From the NCBI RefSeq assembly GCF_000282635.1, contig NZ_AKIW01000077.1:102093-166092 (forward strand): a DNA stretch of 64,000 bases, read 5' to 3'. Every line of letters starts with the position of its first letter. Position 1 is the stretch's first letter. The translations under genes and the position numbers were made by a program. The notes beneath the pieces were generated by a model. It worked only from the letters and a program-made list of their open reading frames with translations, did not search any database and was not told where the DNA came from. Source of the stretch: Variovorax sp. CF313. Lineage in GTDB: Bacteria; Pseudomonadota; Gammaproteobacteria; Burkholderiales; Burkholderiaceae_C. Positions 18,778 through 26,659 of this stretch are shown piece after piece.

Positions 18778-19701
18778 ATGCCAGTTTACAGCATGACCGG
18801 CTACGCCAGCGGCCAGAACGGGTCCGCAGGCAGCCACTCCGAAGCCGATGCACGGCCTTCCGCCGGGGGCCGGCTCGGGGTCGAAATCCGCTCGGTCAAC
18901 AGCCGCTTCCTCGATCTCACCTTCAAGTTGCCCGAGGAGCTGCGCCAGCATGAGACCGCGCTGCGCGAGCTGCTCACGGGCAAGCTCAAGCGCGGCAAGG
19001 TCGAGGTGCGCGCCGCCATCGAAAACACGGCCCAGGCCGGCGTGGTCGAGCCCTCCGTCAAGCTGCTCCAGCGGCTCAACGGGGTGCAGGACAGCATCAA
19101 GGCCTGGCTGCCCGCCGCGCGCGACCTGAGCGTGGCCGACGTGCTGCGCCTGGCCGGCGGTGACAGCGCCGCCCGCGGCGACTGGGGGCCCGACCTGATC
19201 GAGGTCGCCGGCAAGGCCCTCGAAGGCCTGATGTCGGCCCGCCAGCGCGAAGGCGCCCGGCTGGCGAAGATGCTCGAAGCCCACCTGGCCCAACTGCGCA
19301 CCCTGGTGCAGCAGGCCGGTCCGCTGGTGCCGCAGCTGGTCGAACAGCAGCGCACCCGCTTCCTGGAGCGCTGGCAGGAGGCCATGGGCCTGACCGCCGG
19401 CACGGGCGGTACGCTGCCCGAGGCGGCCCAGGACCGCGCGCTGACCGAGGCCACCGCCTTTGCGATCCGCATCGACGTGGCCGAGGAGCTCACGCGGCTG
19501 AATTCACACCTCGACGAGATCGAGCGGCTGCTCAAGAAGGGCGGCGAGATCGGCAAGCGCCTCGACTTCCTGATCCAGGAGCTGCACCGCGAGGCCAATA
19601 CCCTGGGCTCGAAGTCGGCGGCGCTGGAACTCACGCGCATCGGCGTGGACATGAAGGTACTGATCGAGCAGATGCGCGAGCAGGTGCAGAACATCGAATG
19701 A
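18778..19701 (+). CDS. yicC: YicC-family endoribonuclease-like protein
   Basis: The 307-residue product starts MPVYSMTGYASGQ, contains SVNSRFLDLTFKLPEELR and ends with the DUF1732 region (EIGKRLDFLIQELHREANTLGSKS, then IGVDMKVLIEQMREQVQNIE). These are the defining N- and C-terminal blocks of YicC. Family members have RNA-cleaving or stress-related roles. Its stop overlaps the gmk start (ATGA, 19698-19701), the usual yicC-gmk coupling in proteobacteria. Confidence 0.92.
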   Translation: MPVYSMTGYASGQNGSAGSHSEADARPSAGGRLGVEIRSVNSRFLDLTFKLPEELRQHETALRELLTGKLKRGKVEVRAAIENTAQAGVVEPSVKLLQRLNGVQDSIKAWLPAARDLSVADVLRLAGGDSAARGDWGPDLIEVAGKALEGLMSARQREGARLAKMLEAHLAQLRTLVQQAGPLVPQLVEQQRTRFLERWQEAMGLTAGTGGTLPEAAQDRALTEATAFAIRIDVAEELTRLNSHLDEIERLLKKGGEIGKRLDFLIQELHREANTLGSKSAALELTRIGVDMKVLIEQMREQVQNIE

Positions 19702-20336
19702 CGACGAGCGACAGAATGGACTACCCCGGCAACATCTTCGTGGTGGCGGCGCCCAGCGGCGCCGGCAAATCGAGCCTGGTCAAGGCGCTCATGGAACTCG
19801 ACTCGGCCGTGCAGCCTTCGGTGTCGCACACGACCCGGTCGCCGCGCGGACAGGAAAAGCATGGCCGCGAGTACTTTTTTGCGTCACCGACGGAGTTCGA
19901 CGCAATGATCGCGGCCGACGGCTTCGTGGAGTGGGCACATGTGCACGGCCACCGCTATGGCACCTCCAAGAAGGCCATTGAGGAGCGGATCGCCCAGGGC
20001 GCGGACGTCATCCTCGAAATCGACTTCCAGGGCGCCCTGCAGATCCGCAAGACCTTTGCCAACGCGGTGATGATCTTCATCCTGCCCCCCAGCTGGGAGG
20101 AACTGCGCTCCCGGCTCGAACGGCGCGGCGAAGACAGCGCCTCGGTCATCGAATTGCGCCTGAAGAACGCCGCCGAAGAGATGGCCCGGGCGGGGGAATT
20201 CGACTTCGTTATAATCAACGAGTTATTTGAGCGCGCACTTTTCGATCTCAAGGCGATCGTCCACGCTCAGCGGCTCCGGTATTCCGCACAGCGCCGTGCC
20301 CGTGCCGACACATTCGCCGCACTGAACATCCCCTGA
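19698..20336 (+). CDS. gmk: Guanylate kinase
   Basis: This 212-residue protein has the P-loop APSGAGKSSLV, the GMP-binding SHTTRSPRGQEKHGREYFF segment, and ILEIDFQGALQIRK. It phosphorylates GMP to GDP. It is translationally coupled to yicC and followed 39 bp later by rpoZ and then spoT, an arrangement that groups GTP/ppGpp metabolism. Confidence 0.96.
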   Translation: MTTSDRMDYPGNIFVVAAPSGAGKSSLVKALMELDSAVQPSVSHTTRSPRGQEKHGREYFFASPTEFDAMIAADGFVEWAHVHGHRYGTSKKAIEERIAQGADVILEIDFQGALQIRKTFANAVMIFILPPSWEELRSRLERRGEDSASVIELRLKNAAEEMARAGEFDFVIINELFERALFDLKAIVHAQRLRYSAQRRARADTFAALNIP

Positions 20337-20375
20337 TATCCGAGTTCACCGCTCCCAGACCGAAAGATTCTCATC

Positions 20376-20579
20376 ATGGCCCGCATCACCGTCGAAGATT
20401 GCCTCGTCAATATTCCGAACCGTTTCCAGCTCGTCCTGGCCGCCACCTACCGTGCGCGCATGCTGAGCCAGGGCCATGCCCCCAAGATCGAGAGCAAGAA
20501 CAAGCCCGCCGTGACCGCCCTGCGCGAAATCGCCGAAGGCAAGATCGGCCTCGAAATGCTCAAGAAGGTGCCGGGCTGA
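20376..20579 (+). CDS. rpoZ: RNA polymerase omega subunit
   Basis: This 67-residue protein begins MARITVEDCLVNIPNRFQLV and contains AATYRARML and KPAVTALREIAEGKIG, the whole omega fold. Omega stabilises RNA polymerase and forms one ppGpp-binding site in proteobacteria, which fits its place just before spoT. Confidence 0.96.
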   Translation: MARITVEDCLVNIPNRFQLVLAATYRARMLSQGHAPKIESKNKPAVTALREIAEGKIGLEMLKKVPG

Positions 20580-20604
20580 TCTGACGCAGCCCTGCAACGA
20601 AAAG

Positions 20605-20628
20605 GCACCGCGAAGCGGTGCTTTTTTT
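20605..20628 (+). terminator. Rho-independent terminator after rpoZ
   Basis: A 7-bp GC stem (GCACCGC/GCGGTGC) with a GAA loop is followed by seven T residues. It lies 26 bp after the rpoZ stop and would separate rpoZ from spoT at least partly. Confidence 0.9.
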
Positions 20629-20672
20629 ATGTCCGGACGCGTCCACAGAGCGGTCACGCTAAAGTGGTAGCC

Positions 20673-22928
20673 ATGAGCGCGGTAGCCAAACATCAGTCCC
20701 ATGCCCCCAAAGGCACGCCGAAGCCGAGCCCGGCGGCGCTGAACGCGGCCGCCGCGAGCTTCGCGGCATTGACCGCGCGCCTCGACTACCTGAGCCCCGA
20801 AGACACCGAACTGGTCCGGCGCGCCTACCGCTTCGCCGACGAAGCCCACCTGGGCCAGCTGCGCAACAGCGGCGAGCCCTACATCACGCACCCGATCGCC
20901 GTGGCGGCGCAATGCGCCGAGTGGAAGCTCGATGCGCAGGCGCTGATGGCCGCCCTGCTCCACGACGCCATCGAAGACTGCGGTGTCACCAAGCCCGAAC
21001 TCATCGAGCGCTTCGGCGCCCCGGTAGCCGAACTGGTCGACGGACTGACCAAGCTCGACAAGCTGCAGTTCAACACCCGCGAGGAAAACCAGGCCGAGTC
21101 GTTCCGCAAGATGCTGCTGGCGATGGCGCGCGACGTGCGCGTCATCCTCGTCAAGCTGGCAGACCGTACGCACAACATGCGCACACTGGCCGATGCGCCG
21201 CGTGAAAAATGGGGCCGCATCTCGCGCGAGACGCTCGAGATCTACGCGCCCATCGCGCACCGGCTCGGGCTGAACCAGACCTATCGCGAGCTGCAGGAGC
21301 TGTCGTTCCGGCATTTGAAACCGTGGCGTTACGCCACGCTGTCGAAGGCCGTCGCCAAGGCGCGCGGCCGTCGGCGCGACCTGATCCAAAAGGTGCAAAA
21401 AGAGGTCGAGGCCGCGTTCTCGGCCGCCGGCATGACACTGCGGATCGCAGGACGCGAGAAAACGCTCTATTCGATCTATCGCAAGATGGAAGAAAAACAC
21501 CTGAGCTTCGCCCAGGTGACCGACATCTACGGCTTCCGCCTGATCGTGCCGAACGTGATCGCCTGCTATACCGGCCTGGGCATCCTGCACCAGATGTACA
21601 AGCCGCTGCCGGGCAAGTTCAAGGACCACATTGCGATCGCCAAGCTCAACGGCTACCAGTCGCTGCACACCACGCTGGTAGGCCCGGCCGGCGTCAGCGT
21701 GGAATTCCAGCTGCGCACCGAGGCGATGCACGTGGTGGCCGAATCGGGCGTGGCCGCGCACTGGCTGTACAAGGCCGCCGAGCCGAACGCGGCCAGCAAT
21801 GACCGGCTGGGCACCAAGTGGCTGCAGTCGCTGCTCGACATCCAGGACGAGACGCGCGATGCGGCCGAGTTCTGGGACCACGTCAAGGTCGACCTGTTCC
21901 CCGACGCGGTGTACGTGTTCACGCCGAAGAGCCAGATCATGGCGCTGCCCCGCGGCGCCACGGTGGTCGACTTTGCCTATGCCATCCACAGCAACATCGG
22001 CGATCACACCTCGGCCGCGCGCATCAACGGCGACCAGGTGCCGCTGCGCACCGAGCTGAAGAACGGCGACGTGGTCGAGGTGATCACGGCGCCCGTGTCG
22101 ACGCCCAATCCGGCCTGGCTCGGGTTCGTGCGGACCGGCCGGGCGCGCTCCAAGATCCGCCACTACCTGAAGACGCTGGCGCACGCCGAGTCCGAAGGCC
22201 TGGGCGAAAAGCTGCTCGCGCAGGCCTTGCGCGCCGAAGGCCTGAGCAAGCTGCCCGAGGAAGACGAAGAGCATCAGGCGCTGTGGGAAAAGCTGCTGCG
22301 CTTCACCGGCAACCGCACCCGCTCCGAGCTGCTGACCGACATCGGCCTGGGCAAGCGCATCGCCAGCATCGTCGCGAAGCGGCTGGTGGCGATGCTTTCC
22401 GAACTGGGCGAACGGCCCGATGCGCTGCTGTTGAGCCGCGAGCGCTTCATCTCGCACGAAACCGTGTCGCAGGGTGCGGTCACGCTGGATGGCAGCGAGA
22501 ACTCGTCGGTGCGGTTTGCGCTGTGCTGCCGGCCCATTCCTGGCGACCAGATCGTCGGCTATCTCGGCCATGGAGAAGGGCTGGTGGTGCACACGGAAGA
22601 CTGCGGCGTCGGCCAGCGGCTGCGCCACAAGGACAGCGAACGCTTCTTCGCGGTCGAGTGGGCGGACGAACCCACGCGTGCCTTCGAGACCGGGGTGGTC
22701 ATCACCGTGCGCAACGACAAGGGCGTGCTGGCGCGCGTCGCCGCCACACTGGCCGATGCGGAAGCCGACATCACGCACGTGGAAATGGCCGACGAGACCC
22801 CGCAGGACTCGACCGACCTGCGCTTCGTGATCGCCGTGCGCGACCGCACGCACCTGGATGCGGTGCTGCGCGCGGCCCGGCGTACCGCGTCGGTGCTGAC
22901 CGCCTCCAGGACGGTTCCGGCCTCCTGA
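20673..22928 (+). CDS. spoT: Bifunctional (p)ppGpp synthetase/hydrolase SpoT
   Basis: The ATG at 20673 gives 751 residues; an in-frame GTG three codons upstream is also possible. Domains run in RSH order. The HD hydrolase has ITHPIAVA, LLHDAIED and DRTHNMRTL. The synthetase has GREKTLYSIYRKM, DIYGFRLIV and KLNGYQSLHTT. The TGS domain starts at DLFPDAVYVFTPKSQI, and an ACT domain sits at the end. Intact HD residues mean that it should both make and degrade ppGpp. It follows gmk-rpoZ, as in many betaproteobacteria, and converges on greB with only 6 bp between stops. Confidence 0.95.
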   Translation: MSAVAKHQSHAPKGTPKPSPAALNAAAASFAALTARLDYLSPEDTELVRRAYRFADEAHLGQLRNSGEPYITHPIAVAAQCAEWKLDAQALMAALLHDAIEDCGVTKPELIERFGAPVAELVDGLTKLDKLQFNTREENQAESFRKMLLAMARDVRVILVKLADRTHNMRTLADAPREKWGRISRETLEIYAPIAHRLGLNQTYRELQELSFRHLKPWRYATLSKAVAKARGRRRDLIQKVQKEVEAAFSAAGMTLRIAGREKTLYSIYRKMEEKHLSFAQVTDIYGFRLIVPNVIACYTGLGILHQMYKPLPGKFKDHIAIAKLNGYQSLHTTLVGPAGVSVEFQLRTEAMHVVAESGVAAHWLYKAAEPNAASNDRLGTKWLQSLLDIQDETRDAAEFWDHVKVDLFPDAVYVFTPKSQIMALPRGATVVDFAYAIHSNIGDHTSAARINGDQVPLRTELKNGDVVEVITAPVSTPNPAWLGFVRTGRARSKIRHYLKTLAHAESEGLGEKLLAQALRAEGLSKLPEEDEEHQALWEKLLRFTGNRTRSELLTDIGLGKRIASIVAKRLVAMLSELGERPDALLLSRERFISHETVSQGAVTLDGSENSSVRFALCCRPIPGDQIVGYLGHGEGLVVHTEDCGVGQRLRHKDSERFFAVEWADEPTRAFETGVVITVRNDKGVLARVAATLADAEADITHVEMADETPQDSTDLRFVIAVRDRTHLDAVLRAARRTASVLTASRTVPAS

Positions 22929-22934
22929 GGACGG

Positions 22935-23510
22935 CTACGCCGCCGCTGGGCGTGGCGCCGGATAGCTCACGGACAGAATCTCGACTTCGTGCGCCCCGCC
23001 GGGCGTCACGAGCTTCACCACGTCGCCCTCGCGCGACTTGAGCAGTGCCCGCGCAATCGGCGAGATCCAGCTGACCTGCGATTTCGCGCTTTCCGCTTCG
23101 TCGATGCCGAGAATGGTGACGCTGCGCTCGTCACCCGTCTCATCGACATAGCGAACTGTCGCGCCGAAGAAAACCTGGTCGCGGCCGTGGTGCACCGAGG
23201 GATCGGTGACCTCCGCGATTTCGAGGCGCTTGGTGAGAAAGCGGATGCGGCGGTCGATCTCGCGCAGGCGCTTCTTGCCGTAGAGGTAGTCGCCGTTCTC
23301 GGAGCGATCACCGTTCTTGGCCGCCCAATGCACGGTTTCGACGATCTTGGGCCGCTCCTCGTCCATCAGCTGCAGCAGTTCGTCGCGCAGGCGCGCATAG
23401 CCTTCGGGCGTGATGTAGTTCTTGCTGCCTGCAGGCAGCGGAGGTGACGCGCCATCGGCACTGTCGTCATCTCCGTCGGAGTCGGTTTCCTTGGTGAATG
23501 CCTTGCTCAT
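22935..23510 (-). CDS. greB: Transcript cleavage factor GreB
   Basis: The ATG at 23510 follows a GGAGG at 23519-23523 with good spacing, so it is preferred to the ATG five codons upstream that overlaps that site. The 191-residue protein has an acidic linker of about 30 residues and then the Gre coiled coil (ITPEGYARLRDEL, AAKNGDRSENGDYLYGKK with the acidic tip). The C-terminal FKBP-like domain follows (FGATVRYVDE, SWISPIARALL, GDVV). GreB rescues backtracked RNA polymerase. The extended acidic N-terminus is longer than in E. coli GreB. Confidence 0.92.
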   Translation of the reverse strand: MSKAFTKETDSDGDDDSADGASPPLPAGSKNYITPEGYARLRDELLQLMDEERPKIVETVHWAAKNGDRSENGDYLYGKKRLREIDRRIRFLTKRLEIAEVTDPSVHHGRDQVFFGATVRYVDETGDERSVTILGIDEAESAKSQVSWISPIARALLKSREGDVVKLVTPGGAHEVEILSVSYPAPRPAAA

Positions 23511-23530
23511 CGCAAAATCCTCCAAATGAA

Positions 23531-23560
23531 AAAAGCCCGCAACTTTCGTTGCGGGCTTTT
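23531..23560 (-). terminator. Terminator between tRNA-Arg and greB
   Basis: The 12-bp stem AAAAGCCCGCAA/TTGCGGGCTTTT with a 6-base loop gives poly-T on both strands. It ends the minus-strand tRNA-Arg transcript just before greB. Confidence 0.9.
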
Positions 23561-23567
23561 CTTGTAG

Positions 23568-23644
23568 TGGTGCGGCTGGCAGGAATTGAACCCACGACCC
23601 CTTGGTTCGTAGCCAAGTACTCTATCCAACTGAGCTACAGCCGC
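23568..23644 (-). tRNA. tRNA-Arg (anticodon ACG), copy 1
   Basis: The 77-base gene on the minus strand includes the encoded CCA. Acceptor GCGGCTG/CAGCCGC, anticodon stem CTTGG/CCAAG with loop CTACGAA (anticodon ACG) and T-loop TTCAATT are clear. Confidence 0.96.
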
Positions 23645-23719
23645 ACAGCTTGCAATTATAGCCCGCTTTTATCGATCTTTCGGACTTCACCGGTCGATCC
23701 ATCGCGAAGGCACAAAAGA

Positions 23720-23753
23720 AAAATGCCCGGAAGAAGAATCTTCCGGGCATTTT
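23720..23753 (-). terminator. Terminator after tRNA-Arg copy 2
   Basis: The 15-bp stem AAAATGCCCGGAAGA and its complement with a 4-base loop is flanked by A and T runs. It lies 6 bp beyond the 3' end of the second tRNA-Arg gene. Confidence 0.9.
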
Positions 23754-23759
23754 CAGTGA

Positions 23760-23836
23760 TGGTGCGGCTGGCAGGAATTGAACCCACGACCCCTTGGTTC
23801 GTAGCCAAGTACTCTATCCAACTGAGCTACAGCCGC
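23760..23836 (-). tRNA. tRNA-Arg (anticodon ACG), copy 2
   Basis: The sequence is identical over all 77 bases to the copy at 23568-23644, including CCA. Each copy has its own terminator, so the duplication involved the gene but not its terminator sequence. Confidence 0.96.
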
Positions 23837-24186
23837 TAAGCCTTCCATTATAGCGTGTTTCGAGGCATTTCCCGAAACAGGCGCGAACAGGTGGCAGCGG
23901 GCCCTGATGGGCTCGAGGCAGTCGCTCCGTGGATCGTGCGCCGGAGCCTCCTTGAGCCCCGTAGTTCAGCACCGCCCTTCTGAACGCAGGAAAGCCTGTA
24001 ACGAGCCGTTCCAGGCGCGACCTATTTCACGATTGCCAAGCCTGGTCTGGGCCAACAGTCAAAGAAGCGGTTCCGCCTGTCGGCCTTTGTCTCCGTGCGC
24101 GAGTTGTCTTCTCCAGATCGCGCTTGCGCTTGGCAAAGCATCAGCCAAGGCAGTCGATCCAACGGAAACAACTGAAAGGGACCATT
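23837..24186. other. Gene-free stretch
   Basis: About 350 bases between the tRNA-Arg pair and the OmpA-like lipoprotein. I see no gene or structured element. It must hold the promoters of both flanking units. Confidence 0.5.
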
Positions 24187-24819
24187 ATGAAACTCGGGCT
24201 GATCTCACTCGCACTCGCAGCTGGACTCGCCGCAGGCTGTGCAACCGAACAAGGGACTCACACGGCCGTTGGCACCGGTACAGGCGCCGTCGTCGGCGCC
24301 GGTGTCGGCAATCTCATCGGGCACGACAAGAAGAGCACGGCGATCGGCGCAGCGGTTGGCGCGGCGGTCGGCGCCGGCGTGGGCTACAACTGGACCAACA
24401 TCCGCAACAAGCTCAGTGGCCAGACGGCCGGCACCGGCACGCAGATCACCGATCAGCCGGACGGCTCGCTGATGGTCAACATTCCCAGCAATGTCACGTT
24501 CGACACCGACAGCGCGACCATCAAGCCTTCGTTCCGCAGCGTGCTCGACGGTGTGGCCCAGACCATTTCGCAGGAGCCCAGGATCAACGCGCGCGTAGTC
24601 GGCCATACCGACAGCACCGGCAATCCGGACCACAACATGGCTCTGTCGCAGCGCCGCGCGCAAAGCGTGGCGACCTACCTGGCCGATCGCGGTGTGGCGA
24701 ACACCCGCCTGACCGCCGAAGGACGAGGCCAGACACAGCCGGTGGCAAGCAATGCCTCCGAAGAAGGCCGCACGCAGAATCGCCGTGTCGAAATCTATTT
24801 GAAGCCTGCTGCGCAGTAG
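24187..24819 (+). CDS. OmpA-family lipoprotein with glycine-zipper region
   Basis: The ATG at 24187 has GAAAGGGA upstream and gives 210 residues. The signal peptide ends in lipobox LAAGC (Cys18), so it is a lipoprotein. Residues ~30-75 are a glycine-zipper segment (repeated GxxxG, such as GAVVGAGVGNLIGH). The C-terminal OmpA domain includes VTFDTDSATIKPSF and VVGHTDSTGNPDHNMALSQRRAQSV, which bind peptidoglycan. It probably anchors the outer membrane to the wall. It is a YiaD/Pal-like protein rather than true Pal, since no tol genes are adjacent. Confidence 0.93.
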   Translation: MKLGLISLALAAGLAAGCATEQGTHTAVGTGTGAVVGAGVGNLIGHDKKSTAIGAAVGAAVGAGVGYNWTNIRNKLSGQTAGTGTQITDQPDGSLMVNIPSNVTFDTDSATIKPSFRSVLDGVAQTISQEPRINARVVGHTDSTGNPDHNMALSQRRAQSVATYLADRGVANTRLTAEGRGQTQPVASNASEEGRTQNRRVEIYLKPAAQ

Positions 24820-24848
24820 GCGATGCAAGGGCGCGCGGGACGGCAGCT

Positions 24849-25057
24849 CTACTGCTTGATCCATCCCGAGGCGGAGGATCGGCGCCCGGAGCTCCGTCTG
24901 CGCCGCCATGCGCTGCGTGAGTTCGGCCGGCGTCGAGGCCTTGGGATCGAAGACCAGGCCGGCCATGCGCGCGAACCTTTGCCGCAGCCAGTGCCTTGTT
25001 CGATGACGGGTTGAGCCGGTCGACCGCAGGCTTCTGCGTTCCGGCCGGTGCGAACAC
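24849..25057 (-). pseudogene. C-terminal remnant of a Bug-type binding protein, frameshifted
   Basis: On the minus strand, one frame reads APAGTQKPAVDRLN and NKALAAAKVRA. After a one-base slip near 24967 the next frame reads GLVFDPKASTPAELTQRMAA and APIL, and a third frame restores an ending WIKQ-stop at 24849-24851. Put together this matches the usual C-terminus of tripartite-tricarboxylate (Bug) binding proteins. It lies directly downstream of the exported lyase gene on the same strand, so the two were probably one operon. Confidence 0.6.
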
Positions 25058-25069
25058 GCGTGAGCGGAA

Positions 25070-26572
25070 CTAGCGGCCCGCCCCCAGTTTTTCAAAAGCC
25101 GAATCGAGCCGTCCCAATGCGATCGAGACATCCGCCCTGCGCGCGTTGATCCAAGCCTCCTGCTCGGCAACGCGCTTCGTCGACTCCCTCAACATCCGGT
25201 CCATCTCTTTCAGCTGCGGACCTCCAGCGGTCTGGCGGTTCTTGACGATAGCGGCAGGGTCGAGCGACGATCGAAACTCCGCCTCGGACATCGGCAGCGC
25301 AGTTGCAAACTCGCCTTTCACCGTTTCGGCATAGATGCGTTGTGCTTCCACATAGGGGAAGTCGAGTGGCTTGATGTTCTTGGCTTTGGCGTACTCCACC
25401 ACTTCTGAAGCGAAGTGGTGCCCGACACGGAAAGGCAGTTTGTACCTGCGCATCAGAACGTCGGCGAGTTCCTGGGAGGCGGTCCAATCGCTGTTGAGCT
25501 CCTCCAGTGCCCGCTCCGGATCGACAACCAGCGCCCCGAGGATCTTGTCCCAGTTGCCAAGCACGCCGATGGCACTGCGGATCATCGCGCTGGTAGGCTT
25601 GGCGTCCTTCGCATCGCTCATGCCTGCCGGAATATTGTGTGCCAGAAGCGCTGCCCCGATGCCAAGTGTCAAAGTAGTCGATGCGTCGCGGCGAGTGCTG
25701 TTGAGCAGGCCCGGATTGCGCTTTTGTGGCATGGCGCTGGACACATAGGTGTTTTCGCCTCCCTCGCGCAGCAAGATCCAGGGACGAGCCTGGGAATATT
25801 GCGCCATGACGTCCTCGACAAACATGCCGGCATGCAGGGCGATGGCGCTGACGATGGCACCTGCTTCGACGGGCTCGTCTACGGATGAGACCTGAGATGC
25901 GTCATAGGCGTTGTCGACCGTGGCTGCAAAACCCAGGTAATCCGCCATGCGTTTGCGGTTCAGCGGCCAACTGGTGCCGTTGAGCACCGTGGTGCCCATG
26001 GACGAGCGGTCGATCCGAACATAGGCCTCGCGGATCCGTTGTGCGTCGCGGTCCAGGCCCGCCGCAATTCCCAGTAGATAGTGGCCATAACTATTGGGCT
26101 GGGCGGCCACGCCGTTGGTGTAGTTGGGAACGATGGTGTCCTTGTGTTTGTCCGCCAACTTCACCAGGGTGCCGGTCGTCTTGTTCAGCTGCTCGGCCAA
26201 AGCCAGCATGTCGTCGCGCAAGATGGCCGAGCGCAGCGTCGCCAGCATGTCCTGGCTCGAGCGGCCGGCATGCAGCAGAGTGATCTGAGGGCCTACGGCG
26301 TCAATCAGCAATGGCTCGAAAGTGATGACGTTCGTTGGGCGCTTGCCCCCCGGCTTGCCCCCATCGACCAACACCTTGGTGATGCCGGAGTAGACCAGCG
26401 GCCCCATGGACCGATCCAGCAAACCTTCGTCGATGTTGATGACTGCGGAGGCTTTGTTGATCTCCCCGAGCCAGAAGAACTCGTCACGCGCTGGCCTGGT
26501 CTGAGCATGAACTTGCAGTGCGGTGAAAGAAAGCGCCAAGGCTGCCGCGAGGGTACAGATCGAGAATTTCAA
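25070..26572 (-). CDS. Exported argininosuccinate-lyase/fumarase-superfamily protein
   Basis: I place the start at TTG 26572. GGAGAC lies four bases upstream (26576-26581), and translation from it yields a clean signal peptide (KFSICTLAAALALSFTALQVHA, ending before QTRPARDE). The mature protein has the superfamily signature SSAMPQKRNPG and the SMG, TSWPLNR and GREGGENT-like blocks of argininosuccinate lyase relatives. Members eliminate fumarate or similar acids from N- or O-substituted succinates. A periplasmic location is unusual because argininosuccinate lyase itself is cytoplasmic, so an external substrate is likely. It lies 87 bp after the sigma-54 regulator stop on the same strand and before a Bug-protein remnant. 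The substrate is unknown. Confidence 0.78.
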   Translation of the reverse strand: MKFSICTLAAALALSFTALQVHAQTRPARDEFFWLGEINKASAVINIDEGLLDRSMGPLVYSGITKVLVDGGKPGGKRPTNVITFEPLLIDAVGPQITLLHAGRSSQDMLATLRSAILRDDMLALAEQLNKTTGTLVKLADKHKDTIVPNYTNGVAAQPNSYGHYLLGIAAGLDRDAQRIREAYVRIDRSSMGTTVLNGTSWPLNRKRMADYLGFAATVDNAYDASQVSSVDEPVEAGAIVSAIALHAGMFVEDVMAQYSQARPWILLREGGENTYVSSAMPQKRNPGLLNSTRRDASTTLTLGIGAALLAHNIPAGMSDAKDAKPTSAMIRSAIGVLGNWDKILGALVVDPERALEELNSDWTASQELADVLMRRYKLPFRVGHHFASEVVEYAKAKNIKPLDFPYVEAQRIYAETVKGEFATALPMSEAEFRSSLDPAAIVKNRQTAGGPQLKEMDRMLRESTKRVAEQEAWINARRADVSIALGRLDSAFEKLGAGR

Positions 26573-26659
26573 GCTTGTCTCCGGTAGTTGAGGTTGTCGC
26601 GAGGGCATACGTGAAAACACGCGCGCGTCCATCGGACTGATCGGGCTCTGCATACGCAA

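Noticed and set aside
20346..22853. Very long minus-strand frame opposite spoT
   Set aside because: It mirrors the spoT codon pattern of a high-GC gene and has a His/Arg/Gly-rich, non-protein-like composition.
24205..25170. Minus-strand frame opposite the OmpA-like gene
   Set aside because: Over the OmpA gene it is only a shadow; the meaningful part is the separate Bug remnant at 24849-25057.
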